From positions 1-59,990 of IMG/VR virus record IMGVR_UViG_3300022689_000080: DNA of 59,990 bases. One strand, 5' to 3'. Source of the stretch: a virus. The translations under genes and the position numbers were made by a program. Of this stretch, positions 1-10,026 are shown piece by piece (position 1 is the stretch's first letter; each line of letters starts with the position of its first letter). A model generated the notes under the pieces. It was not told where the DNA came from. It saw only the letters and a list, made by a program, of their open reading frames with translations, and did no database searches.

Positions 1-75
1 GGCTGGCGGCGCCGGGGCTGGCGGCGCCGGGGCTGGTGGCGCCGGGGCTGGTGGCGCTGGCGCTGGTGGCAGCTC
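1..75 (+). repeat. 15-bp GC-rich tandem repeat at left end (Gly-Ala coding)
   Basis: Tandem copies of GGCGCCGGGGCTGGY encode Gly-Ala-Gly-Ala-Gly. The same unit fills the right end of the window. Repeats like this collapse in short-read assembly and can slip in vivo, so copy number here is unreliable. Confidence 0.95.
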
Positions 76-1423
76 GGGCGGGGGCGCAGGAAACATAAAT
101 GATGTCGTTCGGCCGACGACCGATCCGCCTCCGCAGAATACGGACCCCAATCAGTTCGTGGGCAGTCTTGGAGACGGGAACACCGACTTCAATCCCGGCG
201 GCACCAACCCGGACGGCGACAACAGCACTGTTCCACGTGGAAACGCCACGGACGGAACGTCGCCCTCCGTCTACCCGCTTCTCGAGCGACGGCCAGATCT
301 GGCGGCGACCATTGACCAGCAGGCTGCGGATGCGCTGAACGCAGTCATCGGAAAAACGCGCCGCTTCCTCGATATGAACGCCACGGAGCAGGAGAAGGCG
401 CTGAACGCGGCTCAGATCCTGTTTGCCGAGGGCGAGATGGACTGGAACGAGTTCGCGCAGAATCCGGGCTTCCGCGAGGCCTACGTCGCGCGCTACGGCG
501 ATCCGCTCCAGTCAACCTACGGCAACACGCAGAACACGCGCAACGCGGATGGATCCGCGCAGGGCCAGTACGAGCCCGAATCAGGCGGCACGTTTCAGGC
601 CATCGCGGACAACGCCGCGGAGAATGACCGCGACATCACTCTGGAGGAGCTGTCCAGCGAGCGCCTGAACGACATCCTGAGCCAGGATAGCCCGCTGATG
701 ACTCTCGCGCGGCAGGATGGGGTTCGTGTTGCAAACCGCCTGGGGCTTCGGAACAGCTCCCTCGCGGCCGGCGCGCAGATGGCGGAAATGGCCCGACAGG
801 CCTCGCCGCTGGCGATGCAGGAGGCCGAGGCGACCAACCGATCGGAGCTTCAGAATCAGGCGCTCGAATCTGAAAGGCGGGCAAACAATGCCGCGCTTGA
901 GACTGAGGTTTCCGTGTCGAACGCCGGCATGGCGAACGACATGCTGAACTCAGATCGCCAGCGAAAGTACGGCATGGAGCTTCAGCAACTGGCCGGCGAT
1001 CAGGACTTTGCCAAGCAGGAGCTTGCCGCCTCGACGGCGATCGACGTGGCCAATATCGAAGGCCAGTACAAGCAGATCATTTCCGAGAACGACACCGCGG
1101 CGCGGATGTTCCAGAGCTACTACGACGTGGTTCAGAGCGTGCTGGGCAACTCCGAGTACACCGAGGGCGAGGCCAGCGGACGATTGCGTAAGGCGAAGGA
1201 TGAGTTCGAGGCCGGGATGGAAATGATCCTGGGCTTCGAGGTATTCGATCTCGACAACACGAATTCAGGCAACGGCGCGAACGCTGCCGAATGGGACTCG
1301 CTCCCCCCTGAGATCCAGTCGATGTGGGAGGCGGCAGGCTACGACCGCGGCAATTTCCCCGGGCTCGGCGGATCAACGATCGGCGGCGGCGGGTTTACGG
1401 GGGGTAGCCTGATTCAATGGTGA
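2..1423 (+). CDS. Repeat-rich virion-type protein, C-terminal part (continues from the window end)
   Basis: The frame is open from base 2 with no start codon of its own before the Gly-Ala repeat; the first GTG is at 158. I read it as the continuation of the gene starting at 59228. After the Gly-Ala run (about residues 1-24 here) the protein is Asn/Asp-rich, then mostly charged and helical with many Gln/Glu/Ala (nt 330-1200), ending in a Gly-rich tail (GGSTIGGGGFTGGSL). It looks like an internal or ejection-type virion protein rather than an enzyme. If the genome were truly linear here, an alternative start at GTG 158 (421 aa) would be possible. Confidence 0.7.
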   Translation, partial: AGGAGAGGAGAGGAGAGGAGAGGSSGGGAGNINDVVRPTTDPPPQNTDPNQFVGSLGDGNTDFNPGGTNPDGDNSTVPRGNATDGTSPSVYPLLERRPDLAATIDQQAADALNAVIGKTRRFLDMNATEQEKALNAAQILFAEGEMDWNEFAQNPGFREAYVARYGDPLQSTYGNTQNTRNADGSAQGQYEPESGGTFQAIADNAAENDRDITLEELSSERLNDILSQDSPLMTLARQDGVRVANRLGLRNSSLAAGAQMAEMARQASPLAMQEAEATNRSELQNQALESERRANNAALETEVSVSNAGMANDMLNSDRQRKYGMELQQLAGDQDFAKQELAASTAIDVANIEGQYKQIISENDTAARMFQSYYDVVQSVLGNSEYTEGEASGRLRKAKDEFEAGMEMILGFEVFDLDNTNSGNGANAAEWDSLPPEIQSMWEAAGYDRGNFPGLGGSTIGGGGFTGGSLIQW

Positions 1424-1462
1424 ATTGGGCTCCCCGCCTGAACATAGCGAGGGCAATCATAG

Positions 1463-2428
1463 GTGGGATTATTCGACAAGATTGGTGACGTCCTTGGCGA
1501 CATTCTGGACGGCGTGGTGGACTTCGTTGACGACGTGTTCAACATCGACCTGAAAAAGGTTCTGAATAACGACATCGTGCGCTACGGCCTCATGGCCGTG
1601 TCGATCTTCACGGGAGGCGTGGCAATCGCCAACGGGGTTATGCAGGGCTTCACCCAGGCATCCGCTGCCAAGGGCTTTATGGCCAAGTTTGTCGAGGGCG
1701 CGTCGGGATTCGTCAAGGGTGCGCTGACCGGCTTTGCGAGTCCCATCGAAACCGCGCAGAACCTCGGTGAGCAGTTCGGGGTGCTTCAGGGCGCCGGACC
1801 GGCAAGCCTTGCTGGCACCGATCCATCGGTGGCCAGCGACATCGTTTCCTCCCTGGATGGCACCGGGGACGTGGTGGAAATGGGCGTCGGCGGGAAGGGC
1901 TTCACGGCTGATGACCTCCTGTCGGGCGGCATGGAGCAGCCTGAATTCACCCTGTCGGGAATTGCGGACGAGGCCGGGGGTTCCGAGCTATCAGGCGCTC
2001 GCGCTGCGCTGAACCAGGATCCTTCGCAGGACGCGCTTGCATCCCTGACCGGCCAAAGCTCACAGACGTTCTCGATGCCTTCGTTCTCGGAAATGGCGGG
2101 GTCCGGCGGCGTTCCGACCAACTTGGACAACGTGGTGGATCCGACGCAGAACATTTGGGGAAAGGTCGCTTCCGGCGCGAAGGACTTCGCCTCGTCGCCG
2201 GCCGGGATGCAGACGCTGGCCGGCATGGCCCAGGGCTGGGCCGAGGGCTCGATGGTTCAGGAGCGCTGGAACCAGCTCGAGCGCGAGGATAACCGGCGTC
2301 GCGCATCATGGGAGAACTACCAGACGCAGCCGCGCAGTCGCCGCACGATCCCCGGCCTTGACCGCAACCGCGAGATCATCGACCAGCGCGCCACGCAGGC
2401 GCAGCAACGATACGGGTACGCAGGATGA
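1463..2428 (+). CDS. Hypothetical virion-type protein, 321 aa
   Basis: GTG start at 1463 with GAGGG upstream. The N-terminus has an amphipathic and hydrophobic stretch (GLMAVSIFTGGVAIANGVM, about residues 42-60) that could contact membrane. The middle is Gly/Ser-rich and the C-terminus is charged (RNREIIDQRATQAQQRYG). It overlaps the next start by ATGA and sits in the probable ejection-protein cluster before the giant helicase protein. No family recognised. Confidence 0.8.
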   Translation: MGLFDKIGDVLGDILDGVVDFVDDVFNIDLKKVLNNDIVRYGLMAVSIFTGGVAIANGVMQGFTQASAAKGFMAKFVEGASGFVKGALTGFASPIETAQNLGEQFGVLQGAGPASLAGTDPSVASDIVSSLDGTGDVVEMGVGGKGFTADDLLSGGMEQPEFTLSGIADEAGGSELSGARAALNQDPSQDALASLTGQSSQTFSMPSFSEMAGSGGVPTNLDNVVDPTQNIWGKVASGAKDFASSPAGMQTLAGMAQGWAEGSMVQERWNQLEREDNRRRASWENYQTQPRSRRTIPGLDRNREIIDQRATQAQQRYGYAG

Positions 2429-3015
2429 TGCAGCCTCCCTTCGAGCAGGCCATGCAGATGCCGGGGGCGGGCGCGCCTTCGCAGCCTATGGCGTCGCCGC
2501 AGGCCATGAACGCATCCGGGCAGGCCACGCGAAAAGTTACTCGAGAGGTTCCCCGGGAAGAGCTGAACAACGCCCTGCGCACTGGCGCCGAAGCGGTGGC
2601 CCAGGCGCTCTACAAGAGCCCGAAGGTGTCGAAGGGCGCGATCAGGATGATCTCCCCGGACGAGGACAAGATCGGCTCCACGGCGAAGTCCGTGACGATG
2701 CTCCTGAGTGAGGTCAACAAGCGCGCGCAGATCCCCGAGCGCGTCATGGTTCCGCTGACGATCCTCACGGCCGACGAGATGATGGATATGGCCGAGGAGG
2801 CCGGAAGGGCAACCTTCAACGAACAGGAAGCCCAGCAGGTGATGTTCACCGCGGCCGAAATGATCCTTCAGGCCCACGGCGTCCCTCCGGAGCGCGCGGC
2901 ACAGCTTGCCCAGCAGGCCAGCCAGCAGGAGCTGAAGCAGGCCGAAAGCGTGTTCAACAAGGCGCTGGGGGAGCAGCAGTCCGGGCAGCAGCAGGGGGAT
3001 CAGCAACGTGCCTAG
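2425..3015 (+). CDS. Hypothetical protein, 196 aa, helical and Gln-rich
   Basis: ATG overlaps the previous stop by ATGA. The N-terminus is Met/Pro/Gln-rich and low complexity, the middle contains an ordered stretch (nt 2560-2880), and the C-terminus is a Gln-rich tail (SGQQQGDQQRA). Position between virion-type genes suggests a structural or packaging-associated role. No family recognised. Confidence 0.8.
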   Translation: MMQPPFEQAMQMPGAGAPSQPMASPQAMNASGQATRKVTREVPREELNNALRTGAEAVAQALYKSPKVSKGAIRMISPDEDKIGSTAKSVTMLLSEVNKRAQIPERVMVPLTILTADEMMDMAEEAGRATFNEQEAQQVMFTAAEMILQAHGVPPERAAQLAQQASQQELKQAESVFNKALGEQQSGQQQGDQQRA

Positions 3016-3757
3016 CATGGGTCTACTGGGCGCCGTCGCAGGTGGCGCAAAGGGCTTCGGCGGTTTCATCAGCGCGGAGCTTCAGGCCGAGCGCGAGCGC
3101 GCGATGGAGGCGCTGCGCCAGGACAACCGGCTCGCTATGGAAGAAGTTCGGACCACGAACAGACGCGAGACGAACCGCCTGAACAACGAGCAGCAGAACG
3201 ATTTCCGACTTGGGCAGTTGGCTCAGTCCGACGAGTATGCGCGCGACCGAATCGAAATGGAGCGCCCGTCGATGCAGGACGAGACGCTGACCTTTGAGGA
3301 GGATGGCCAGCCGTCGCTCACAATGTACGGTCAGCGCAACACCAAGACGAACGAGTTCACGCCGTACCGCCGCCCGGACGAGTCCAAGGAATCGGCTTAC
3401 GGCGGCGGTCCCGCCGAAGCGCAGCTCGTCGAGTATTACCGGCAGGAGCATGGGATGTCGCCGGAGGATGCCCGCGAGTTCGTCAAGACGAGCGCGAAGG
3501 ACGGCGCGTCCGAGACGTACAACCGGATGCTTGCCGATATGCTCAAGGACACGGCGGATCCCGTTCGGGCCACCCAGCTCGTGAACGACGCCTTCCGCAG
3601 TACGGAGTGGGGCGCCTACTGGGGCGACTTCAACTACAGCGACGTGCTGCGCTTCAAGGCGGCGAACCCCGGCGTTCCGGATGAACAGATTCGCGCCTTC
3701 ATGGAAGATCAGGTCGCCAAGGGGAGGCGCGTAACTGGTGCAGCGCCGCAGCCGTAG
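3008..3757 (+). CDS. Hypothetical virion-type protein, 249 aa
   Basis: GTG start at 3008 overlaps the previous gene; an in-frame ATG at 3017 is the alternative start. The first 20 residues are Gly/Ala-rich and mildly hydrophobic (GLLGAVAGGAKGFGGF), followed by a long charged helix with many Arg/Glu/Asn, typical of coiled-coil internal virion proteins. It ends two bases before the giant protein gene. Function is inferred from position only. Confidence 0.75.
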   Translation: MPSMGLLGAVAGGAKGFGGFISAELQAERERAMEALRQDNRLAMEEVRTTNRRETNRLNNEQQNDFRLGQLAQSDEYARDRIEMERPSMQDETLTFEEDGQPSLTMYGQRNTKTNEFTPYRRPDESKESAYGGGPAEAQLVEYYRQEHGMSPEDAREFVKTSAKDGASETYNRMLADMLKDTADPVRATQLVNDAFRSTEWGAYWGDFNYSDVLRFKAANPGVPDEQIRAFMEDQVAKGRRVTGAAPQP

Positions 3758-3759
3758 GC

Positions 3760-6700
3760 ATGGGATCCGCAAACCCCTTTGAGGGCCTGAAGAACCCGTT
3801 CGATAACGATGGCCCGCAGGCCTCTTCGGCTTCAGCGTTTGCTGATGGCCCGAATGACCTTGGCGACGGCATCATCAGCCAGGGCATTGAGGGCAGCGTC
3901 CCCGGCCCCGGTAATCAGGTAAAGCTGGACCCGCCGAGCGCTGGGCCGGATCCGTTCCTCGATTTCGTAAACCCCTTCGACAGCCCTTCCGCCGTTCAGG
4001 CCCGGGAGGGGCCCGCCCCCGAGCCCGAGATCGACGATCGGTCCCAGTTCCGCAAGGGCTTCGCCTCCGGCATCGACAAGATGCAGGGCATGGGCGGCGC
4101 CACGGCGATGCTCCTGGGCGATGCGCTGGGCCTCGACGGTATGCGCGACTGGGGTATGGAAACCTACCAGTCGAACATGGCCGAGGCGCAGGCCAATGCC
4201 GGTCGGGTGCAGCGGATCGAGGACATTTCCTCGTGGGGCGACTTCGGTGACTGGCTGGCCTTCACGTCGGGCGAGACGATCCCTGATCTTGCACTGGGCA
4301 TCGCCGGCGGCGGGGTCGGCGCCTTTGCCGGCAAGCGCCTCGCGCAGAAGAAGATCCGCGATCACTTCGAGAAGCGACTGAGGGACAAGATCCCGGTCGA
4401 GCAGATCATCAAGGAAACCGACGACATCGCGCGTCGGGCCATGATCCGCGGGGGCGCGGTAGGCGGCGCTGCTACCACTCTTCCGATGACCGTGGGCGAG
4501 ATCGGCGGCGAGATCTTCGACGAGACGGGCGAGATCCGGCCCGGGGTCGCTGCGAGCTTCGGCGCCGTCAACGCCGCCCTGGAACAGCTCCCGATCTTCT
4601 CCGCGCTCCGCAAGTTCCTGCCGCCCGGAGCTGAAGATGCTGTGCGCAAAAGCATCTTCCGCAGAGCCGTTGAGGGCGGATTGGAGACTGCCGCCGGCGA
4701 AGCGGTGACTGAGGGCCTTCAGACGATCGTCGAGAAGGCGGCGGTCAAGTGGGTCGACGAGAACAAGGACATTTTCACGCCGGAAAACTGGTCCGAGATC
4801 CGCAACGCCGCAGCGGCGGGCGCGGTGGGCGGTGGGCAGGTCGGCGTCATCACAGGCGCGATCTCCTCGCCCACGGAGTCGATGGCGCGCGACGACGTGC
4901 AGCGCCGCGCCGACGCCTACCAGACCGCCCTTGAGCAGGAGGCCGAAGCGGCCCGCCAGCGCGTCCTGGACGAGGGAGGCGATGCGCTCACCGCGGAGAT
5001 CGCGGTCCAGCAGGTCTACATCGAGGGCGAGAAGTTCCGGCCGCAGCCGCAGAATCTGCCGACCGACGCGGAGTACCTGAACCCCGATGCGCCCGAAGGG
5101 CAGGTGCTGTACAACCCCTTCCAGCAGGGCCAGGTGGACCCAACGTCCTACTCCATCGAAGGGACGCCGGTCACGCCGGCGCCGGAAACCTTCGATTCCG
5201 TCGAATACACGCCCGAAGAATACCTTCCGATCGAGCTGGAAGATGCGCCGGTCGAGCCCGTGCCCACGCAGGACTTCTCCCTGATCGACCTGAAGTCCCG
5301 GGCCATCGAGGATCTGATCGAGGAGCAGAGCTACCGCGATATTGGCCTTGATGCAGCGGACCCCGAGCCGATCCCCTACGCTTCTGATGACCCCAATCCT
5401 CGGCCGGCGCGCGAGATCTTCGATAACGCCGAGCGCGATGCCATCCAGGCCGACATCGACCGCCTCTCAGCGGAGACGCCAAAGGTCAAGCTGGGCAACG
5501 ACGCCACCCCGTCCGTTGACCACGATCTTCTCCAGAACATCGCCCTCCTGGGTGGCCTTTCCCGGGAAGAGGCGGAGGCGCAGGGCATCGACCCCGCCGA
5601 GTTCGGGCGCCTCGGCGCCGGCATCCGCCGCGTGTTCACCAAGAACGGCCGGTCCTTCGACGATATGGCCGAGTCGCTGGGCGAGCTGGGCTTTTTCGAC
5701 ACGCGGGAGCGCACCCCGAACGAGCTTCTGGCGATGCTCGACAACGCGCTGGTCGGAGGGCGCGAGGTATCGCCGCGGTCGAGCGTGCAGGCCGAGTACG
5801 ACTCCACGGTGGCGCAAATCGAGCAGCTTGAAGGCGAGCTGGCTCGCCTCGAGCGCTATCGCGGCGAGGACACCGAAGAGCCCATTCCGCCCCAGGACCT
5901 CTACGACCCCGATGACGCCGAGCTGCGGGATCTGAGCTATGCTTACCTGAAGGGTGAGCTGGCCGGACTTTCCGATGATGTTCTCGCGGACATTATCAAC
6001 ACGGCCGTCGACATCCGGTCGGCCATTCAGCTCATTGAAGAGGAAATCCAGCTTGAGCGAGAAGTCCTCGATAACCTTGCTCGACAAGGTTCGCCACAAC
6101 GCGGCGGCGATCAAGCGCCATCACAACCGCAGACGGATGCGGGAGTCGATGGAGGCGAAGAAGCGGGCCCGCGACAACCAGAATCGCAGCCGGACCTCCT
6201 CGGCGGACGAGAGCGGACAACCGAAGAGTTAGAGCGCGAGCGCCGCGCGCGCGAGGAAGCCCAGCGGCCGCCGGTCGACGCCGGCTTCGGGCCGCTTTTC
6301 GACGGATCACTCAACCAACTCGACATCGCGGACGTTGCGACGCAGGAAGCTCCTGCCGAAACGGCCGTCGACACCGAACAGCCCCCTCCGGCTCCAGGTT
6401 TAACGCCTTCCCCCGGTCTGGAGTCGGATGGGGGCTTCACCCTCGAGCAGCAGGACGCGACCGAAAATCCTGGCGATCAGCCCCTGGATCTCCTGCAAGG
6501 CTACGAGCCCCCGGAAGATCGCGCCGCGGAGCGCGAGCGCATCCGCGCGAAGCTCGACGGTATGTCGCAGATCCAGCTCGCTGCGCTTCTCGAAAACTCG
6601 AACGCTTACCGCGACGGACTGGCCGCTGACCAGATGAAGGACCGAATCCTGGCCCTCGCGGATGTCGCCGCGGAAATGGGCCAGTACGAGTCGGTCAACC

Positions 6701-9700
6701 AGTGGTCCGAGGCAACGCCTATTCTTGGACGGGCCACGCGCAACCATCAGGCGCTGGCGCGTATATGGGATCCGCGCAGGTCGCGCAGCTTCTCCCCGCT
6801 GTCGGCGCGCGAGAAGATTGCCGCCAATGTCCAGACGGTAAACGGCTACCTGCCTCTCGAAACGGAGCAGGAAAAGACCGAGCGCGAGACGAAGAACGCC
6901 GAGGCTGTTGCGCAGGGCGATCTTGAGCGGCGCGAGCTGGAGGCGCTGAAGCAGATCGTCGAGGACTACATGACGCCGGAGCGCGGCCGGGAGATCCGCG
7001 ACTGGTGGGACGGCGCGGAGCCCGATGACCGCGTGAAGCTCCTCCGTCTGGTTGGCGCCACCGACGACGAAGCCCGGAAAATGTGGAAGCGCCCGTGGGT
7101 CGGCGGCGACGGCAAGCTGGGCGTGTCCGAGAAGTTCAAGCGCGCCGTCCACGATCAGGCGGTGACGTTTTGGGATCGCTTCAAGGCGGACCCTGCCGGC
7201 TTCTATGAGGGCCGGACGCTCCCCACCGACCTGATGATGGCGACCACGCTTCAGGACTACCGCGCGATCAGTGACGCGGTGGAGCGCGGCGTCATGGTGC
7301 CCGAGCTGGGCATGGACGAGTCCTTCGTGGGAGAGCATCCCGCGAAGAAGCTCCCCGGCTACAAGGCGGCGCAGGAGCTGTACCACGATGACCGCGGGCG
7401 CTTCCGCGGCCTCGCGCCGGTTGCGCTGTCGCTGCGCCTGGGTGTCCCCGAGTCCGACGCAAAGGTACTGCGCGACTACTTCCTGAACTTCTACGAGCGC
7501 GCCGGCATGAGGGCGCGCCCGGGCGGCGAGGAGGGTCCGAACGGCGTCTGGTACGAGGGCGGGCAGCTCATGGCTCTCACGGAGGAGGGCGGCGGATCCG
7601 ATGGCACCTTCGTGGACCCGAAGAATCCGGATGCGGCGGCGCAGACTGGCGGAGGCCTCGAGAATCGCCCCCAGGCGAACCGCGAGGACGCGATCATCAC
7701 GTTCGGCAAGTACCGCGACCGGAACGTGTTCGACGTGGCCGACGAGGATCCCGACTACGTTCGCTGGATGATCTCGAGCGGCGCGATCGACAAGCCCGGG
7801 CTTGCGCCGTTCAAGGACGAGCTGGACCAGAAGCTCAACGCCGAGGCGCGGGCCAAGGCCGAGGAGCGCAAAAAGAAGCAGGCCGAGCGGATCAAGGAGA
7901 TCGACGTAGATGCGATCCTGCGCGCCGCGGGCCTGAAGGTGAAGCAGGACGGCGATACGTGGCTCGTGTCCGGCAACACATACCCTGTCCGCAAGCTGAT
8001 GAACGAGCTGGGCGGGCGCTTCGACTACGACGAGAAGGCCTACCGCTTCACCGATGACCCGCGCGGTCCCATCGCGGCCGAGCTGGGCGACGAGGACGGC
8101 ACGGGCGTCGACCTTGGCCAGATCGACCCCGAAGCCGACGAGATGGTGAAGGAGGCGCGGGAAAAGCTGCGCCCGAAGCTGAACGCCACGCCGAACGAGG
8201 CCCTGACGCCGAAAGAATACCGCGCCCTCGTGGGCTCCGAAACGAAGGATCTGATCGAGCGCGGCCGGCGCTTTGGTATCCCTGATTCTGTCGTGCAGGA
8301 GCAGATCGAGGACATCGGCATGATTACCAGGGCCTCCCTCGACGGGAAGCCGGTGTTCGTGCTGGCGAATCAGGCCGGCTCCGGCAAGACCTTCGTCCTG
8401 GGTGGCGCCATGCGCGAGATCGGGGAGCAGCAGGATCGCCGCTTCGTCTACGTCACCATGAACAAGAACCTAATCGCGCAGATCGAGAAGGATCTGGCCG
8501 ACTACGGGATCGGTGACAGGGTGGAGTTCTTCACCTACTCGGCGCTATCCAATAAGAAGTCTGCGAAACCTGTCCTCGACGAGAACACGGTCCTGATCTT
8601 CGACGAGGCGCACAACATCAAGAACATCGGCGGGCCCTCGGAGTCCACGCGGGCTGTGATCGCCAGCCAGATGATGCGCGACGCCTCGATGACCATCGTC
8701 TCCAGCGCCACGCCTTACGAGAACCCCGTCGAAATGGCGTACCTCGAGCCCACGGGGATATTTGAAGAGGCCGGCGGTCACATGAAGTTCGCGCTGGCCT
8801 ACGGCGCGTCGCTCCAGAAGGTGCAGACGGGCCGCAGGGCCGATCAGGTGGATCTGGTGGCGTACTGGCCGGGAGGCCGGTCGCGTGTGGCCCTGGCCGC
8901 GGAAGCCCGCGACTGGCTGGATCGCAAGGGCCTGTTCACCCAGCGCATCAAGAAGCTGCCCGATGGCATGGTCGAATCCAACTTCCGGTCTGTCGAGATT
9001 TCAAAGGAGTGGGTGGAGCGCTTCGACACCATCACGGGAGCCTACGACGAGGCCTTCAACCGAACCGGCTCCATGATTCTCGGCGCCCTGAAGATGAACA
9101 CGCAGAAGCGCATCCTCGAGGCCGCAAAGCTGGACGACGGCATCCGCATGGCGCGCAAGGCGGTGGAGGACGGCAAGCAGGCCGTAATCTTCACCGAAAC
9201 GAAGTCGGAGCGCGGCTTCACCTTCGGGATCTCCCCGATGGAAATGGAGCAGGCCAACCGCATCGCCTTCGCCCAGGACGAACCCGCGCCTTACCCGTCA
9301 TGGAAGGTGGAGCTTCAGCGCGAGTTCGAGGACCGTGGCCTGACTGATTACACGCTGCCATCCACGGTGGACGAGATCGTGAAGGCCTTCGGCCGCGACA
9401 GCACCGCGGTCTACGTCGGCGCCGCCCAGTTCGAGACTGTGAACGTCACGGACAAGACGGCGAAGGATGATCTCGCGGCTTTCAAGGCCGGCAAGCTGGA
9501 TGTGATGGTCGCTACGATGGCGAAGGGAGGCACCGGCCTATCGATCCACCCGACGAAGAAGAACAACCCGCGCGCGCAGATCGGCATCAACCTCCCCTGG
9601 AAGGCGACCGGCGTCGACCAGGTATCGGGGCGCCTCGCCCGCTACGGGATGCAGAGCCCCGTGGACATCGACTGGGTGTTCGCCTCGAACATCGAGCTGG

Positions 9701-10026
9701 AACGCAAGATCGCGGGCAGGGTGGGCGATCGCATGGCGGCGATGGGCGCCACGGTGTCCGGCCTCGAGCTGAACGCCGCCAACCAGCTACAGGAGTGGGA
9801 CTTCGAGAGCGACACGGATGCCGGCGGCACCGAGGACGTGAATCGACCGACCCGCCGGCAGGCAGAGCAGGAGGAGGCGCCCGCGCCCCCGGAGCCCGTG
9901 ACCGAGGAATACGAGGACGAAGATGGCGTCCTGTACGAGGTCACGGTCGATATGATGAAGCAGGCCGAAAGGCTGGAAGCGCGACTGGGCGTCCTCGACG
10001 AGCTGATTAGGTGCCTGACGCGATGA
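3760..10026 (+). CDS. Large polyvalent protein 1 (2088 aa) with superfamily 2 helicase domain
   Basis: N-terminal residues about 160-370 hold several Gly/Ala-rich hydrophobic stretches (for example GGAVGGAATTLPMTVGEIGG near 230), as expected of a protein that enters the cell with the DNA. The middle is long and charged. A GKYRDRNVFDV segment near 1311-1345 resembles the DUF3820/QSregVF fold. The C-terminal third is a helicase: Walker A AGSGKT (1539-1544), DEAH (1615-1618), SSATP (1648-1652) and motif VI QVSGRLAR (Q1954, G1957, R1958, R1961). Such giant fusions occur in temperate podophages and are thought to act in the host just after injection. Motifs are seen directly; virion packaging is inferred. 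It overlaps the next gene by ATGA. Confidence 0.88.
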   Translation: MGSANPFEGLKNPFDNDGPQASSASAFADGPNDLGDGIISQGIEGSVPGPGNQVKLDPPSAGPDPFLDFVNPFDSPSAVQAREGPAPEPEIDDRSQFRKGFASGIDKMQGMGGATAMLLGDALGLDGMRDWGMETYQSNMAEAQANAGRVQRIEDISSWGDFGDWLAFTSGETIPDLALGIAGGGVGAFAGKRLAQKKIRDHFEKRLRDKIPVEQIIKETDDIARRAMIRGGAVGGAATTLPMTVGEIGGEIFDETGEIRPGVAASFGAVNAALEQLPIFSALRKFLPPGAEDAVRKSIFRRAVEGGLETAAGEAVTEGLQTIVEKAAVKWVDENKDIFTPENWSEIRNAAAAGAVGGGQVGVITGAISSPTESMARDDVQRRADAYQTALEQEAEAARQRVLDEGGDALTAEIAVQQVYIEGEKFRPQPQNLPTDAEYLNPDAPEGQVLYNPFQQGQVDPTSYSIEGTPVTPAPETFDSVEYTPEEYLPIELEDAPVEPVPTQDFSLIDLKSRAIEDLIEEQSYRDIGLDAADPEPIPYASDDPNPRPAREIFDNAERDAIQADIDRLSAETPKVKLGNDATPSVDHDLLQNIALLGGLSREEAEAQGIDPAEFGRLGAGIRRVFTKNGRSFDDMAESLGELGFFDTRERTPNELLAMLDNALVGGREVSPRSSVQAEYDSTVAQIEQLEGELARLERYRGEDTEEPIPPQDLYDPDDAELRDLSYAYLKGELAGLSDDVLADIINTAVDIRSAIQLIEEEIQLEREVLDNLARQGSPQRGGDQAPSQPQTDAGVDGGEEAGPRQPESQPDLLGGRERTTEELERERRAREEAQRPPVDAGFGPLFDGSLNQLDIADVATQEAPAETAVDTEQPPPAPGLTPSPGLESDGGFTLEQQDATENPGDQPLDLLQGYEPPEDRAAERERIRAKLDGMSQIQLAALLENSNAYRDGLAADQMKDRILALADVAAEMGQYESVNQWSEATPILGRATRNHQALARIWDPRRSRSFSPLSAREKIAANVQTVNGYLPLETEQEKTERETKNAEAVAQGDLERRELEALKQIVEDYMTPERGREIRDWWDGAEPDDRVKLLRLVGATDDEARKMWKRPWVGGDGKLGVSEKFKRAVHDQAVTFWDRFKADPAGFYEGRTLPTDLMMATTLQDYRAISDAVERGVMVPELGMDESFVGEHPAKKLPGYKAAQELYHDDRGRFRGLAPVALSLRLGVPESDAKVLRDYFLNFYERAGMRARPGGEEGPNGVWYEGGQLMALTEEGGGSDGTFVDPKNPDAAAQTGGGLENRPQANREDAIITFGKYRDRNVFDVADEDPDYVRWMISSGAIDKPGLAPFKDELDQKLNAEARAKAEERKKKQAERIKEIDVDAILRAAGLKVKQDGDTWLVSGNTYPVRKLMNELGGRFDYDEKAYRFTDDPRGPIAAELGDEDGTGVDLGQIDPEADEMVKEAREKLRPKLNATPNEALTPKEYRALVGSETKDLIERGRRFGIPDSVVQEQIEDIGMITRASLDGKPVFVLANQAGSGKTFVLGGAMREIGEQQDRRFVYVTMNKNLIAQIEKDLADYGIGDRVEFFTYSALSNKKSAKPVLDENTVLIFDEAHNIKNIGGPSESTRAVIASQMMRDASMTIVSSATPYENPVEMAYLEPTGIFEEAGGHMKFALAYGASLQKVQTGRRADQVDLVAYWPGGRSRVALAAEARDWLDRKGLFTQRIKKLPDGMVESNFRSVEISKEWVERFDTITGAYDEAFNRTGSMILGALKMNTQKRILEAAKLDDGIRMARKAVEDGKQAVIFTETKSERGFTFGISPMEMEQANRIAFAQDEPAPYPSWKVELQREFEDRGLTDYTLPSTVDEIVKAFGRDSTAVYVGAAQFETVNVTDKTAKDDLAAFKAGKLDVMVATMAKGGTGLSIHPTKKNNPRAQIGINLPWKATGVDQVSGRLARYGMQSPVDIDWVFASNIELERKIAGRVGDRMAAMGATVSGLELNAANQLQEWDFESDTDAGGTEDVNRPTRRQAEQEEAPAPPEPVTEEYEDEDGVLYEVTVDMMKQAERLEARLGVLDELIRCLTR

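Noticed and set aside
4121-9347. Several short plus-strand frames inside the giant helicase gene
   Set aside because: All are Arg-rich shadows in other frames, without start context or motifs.
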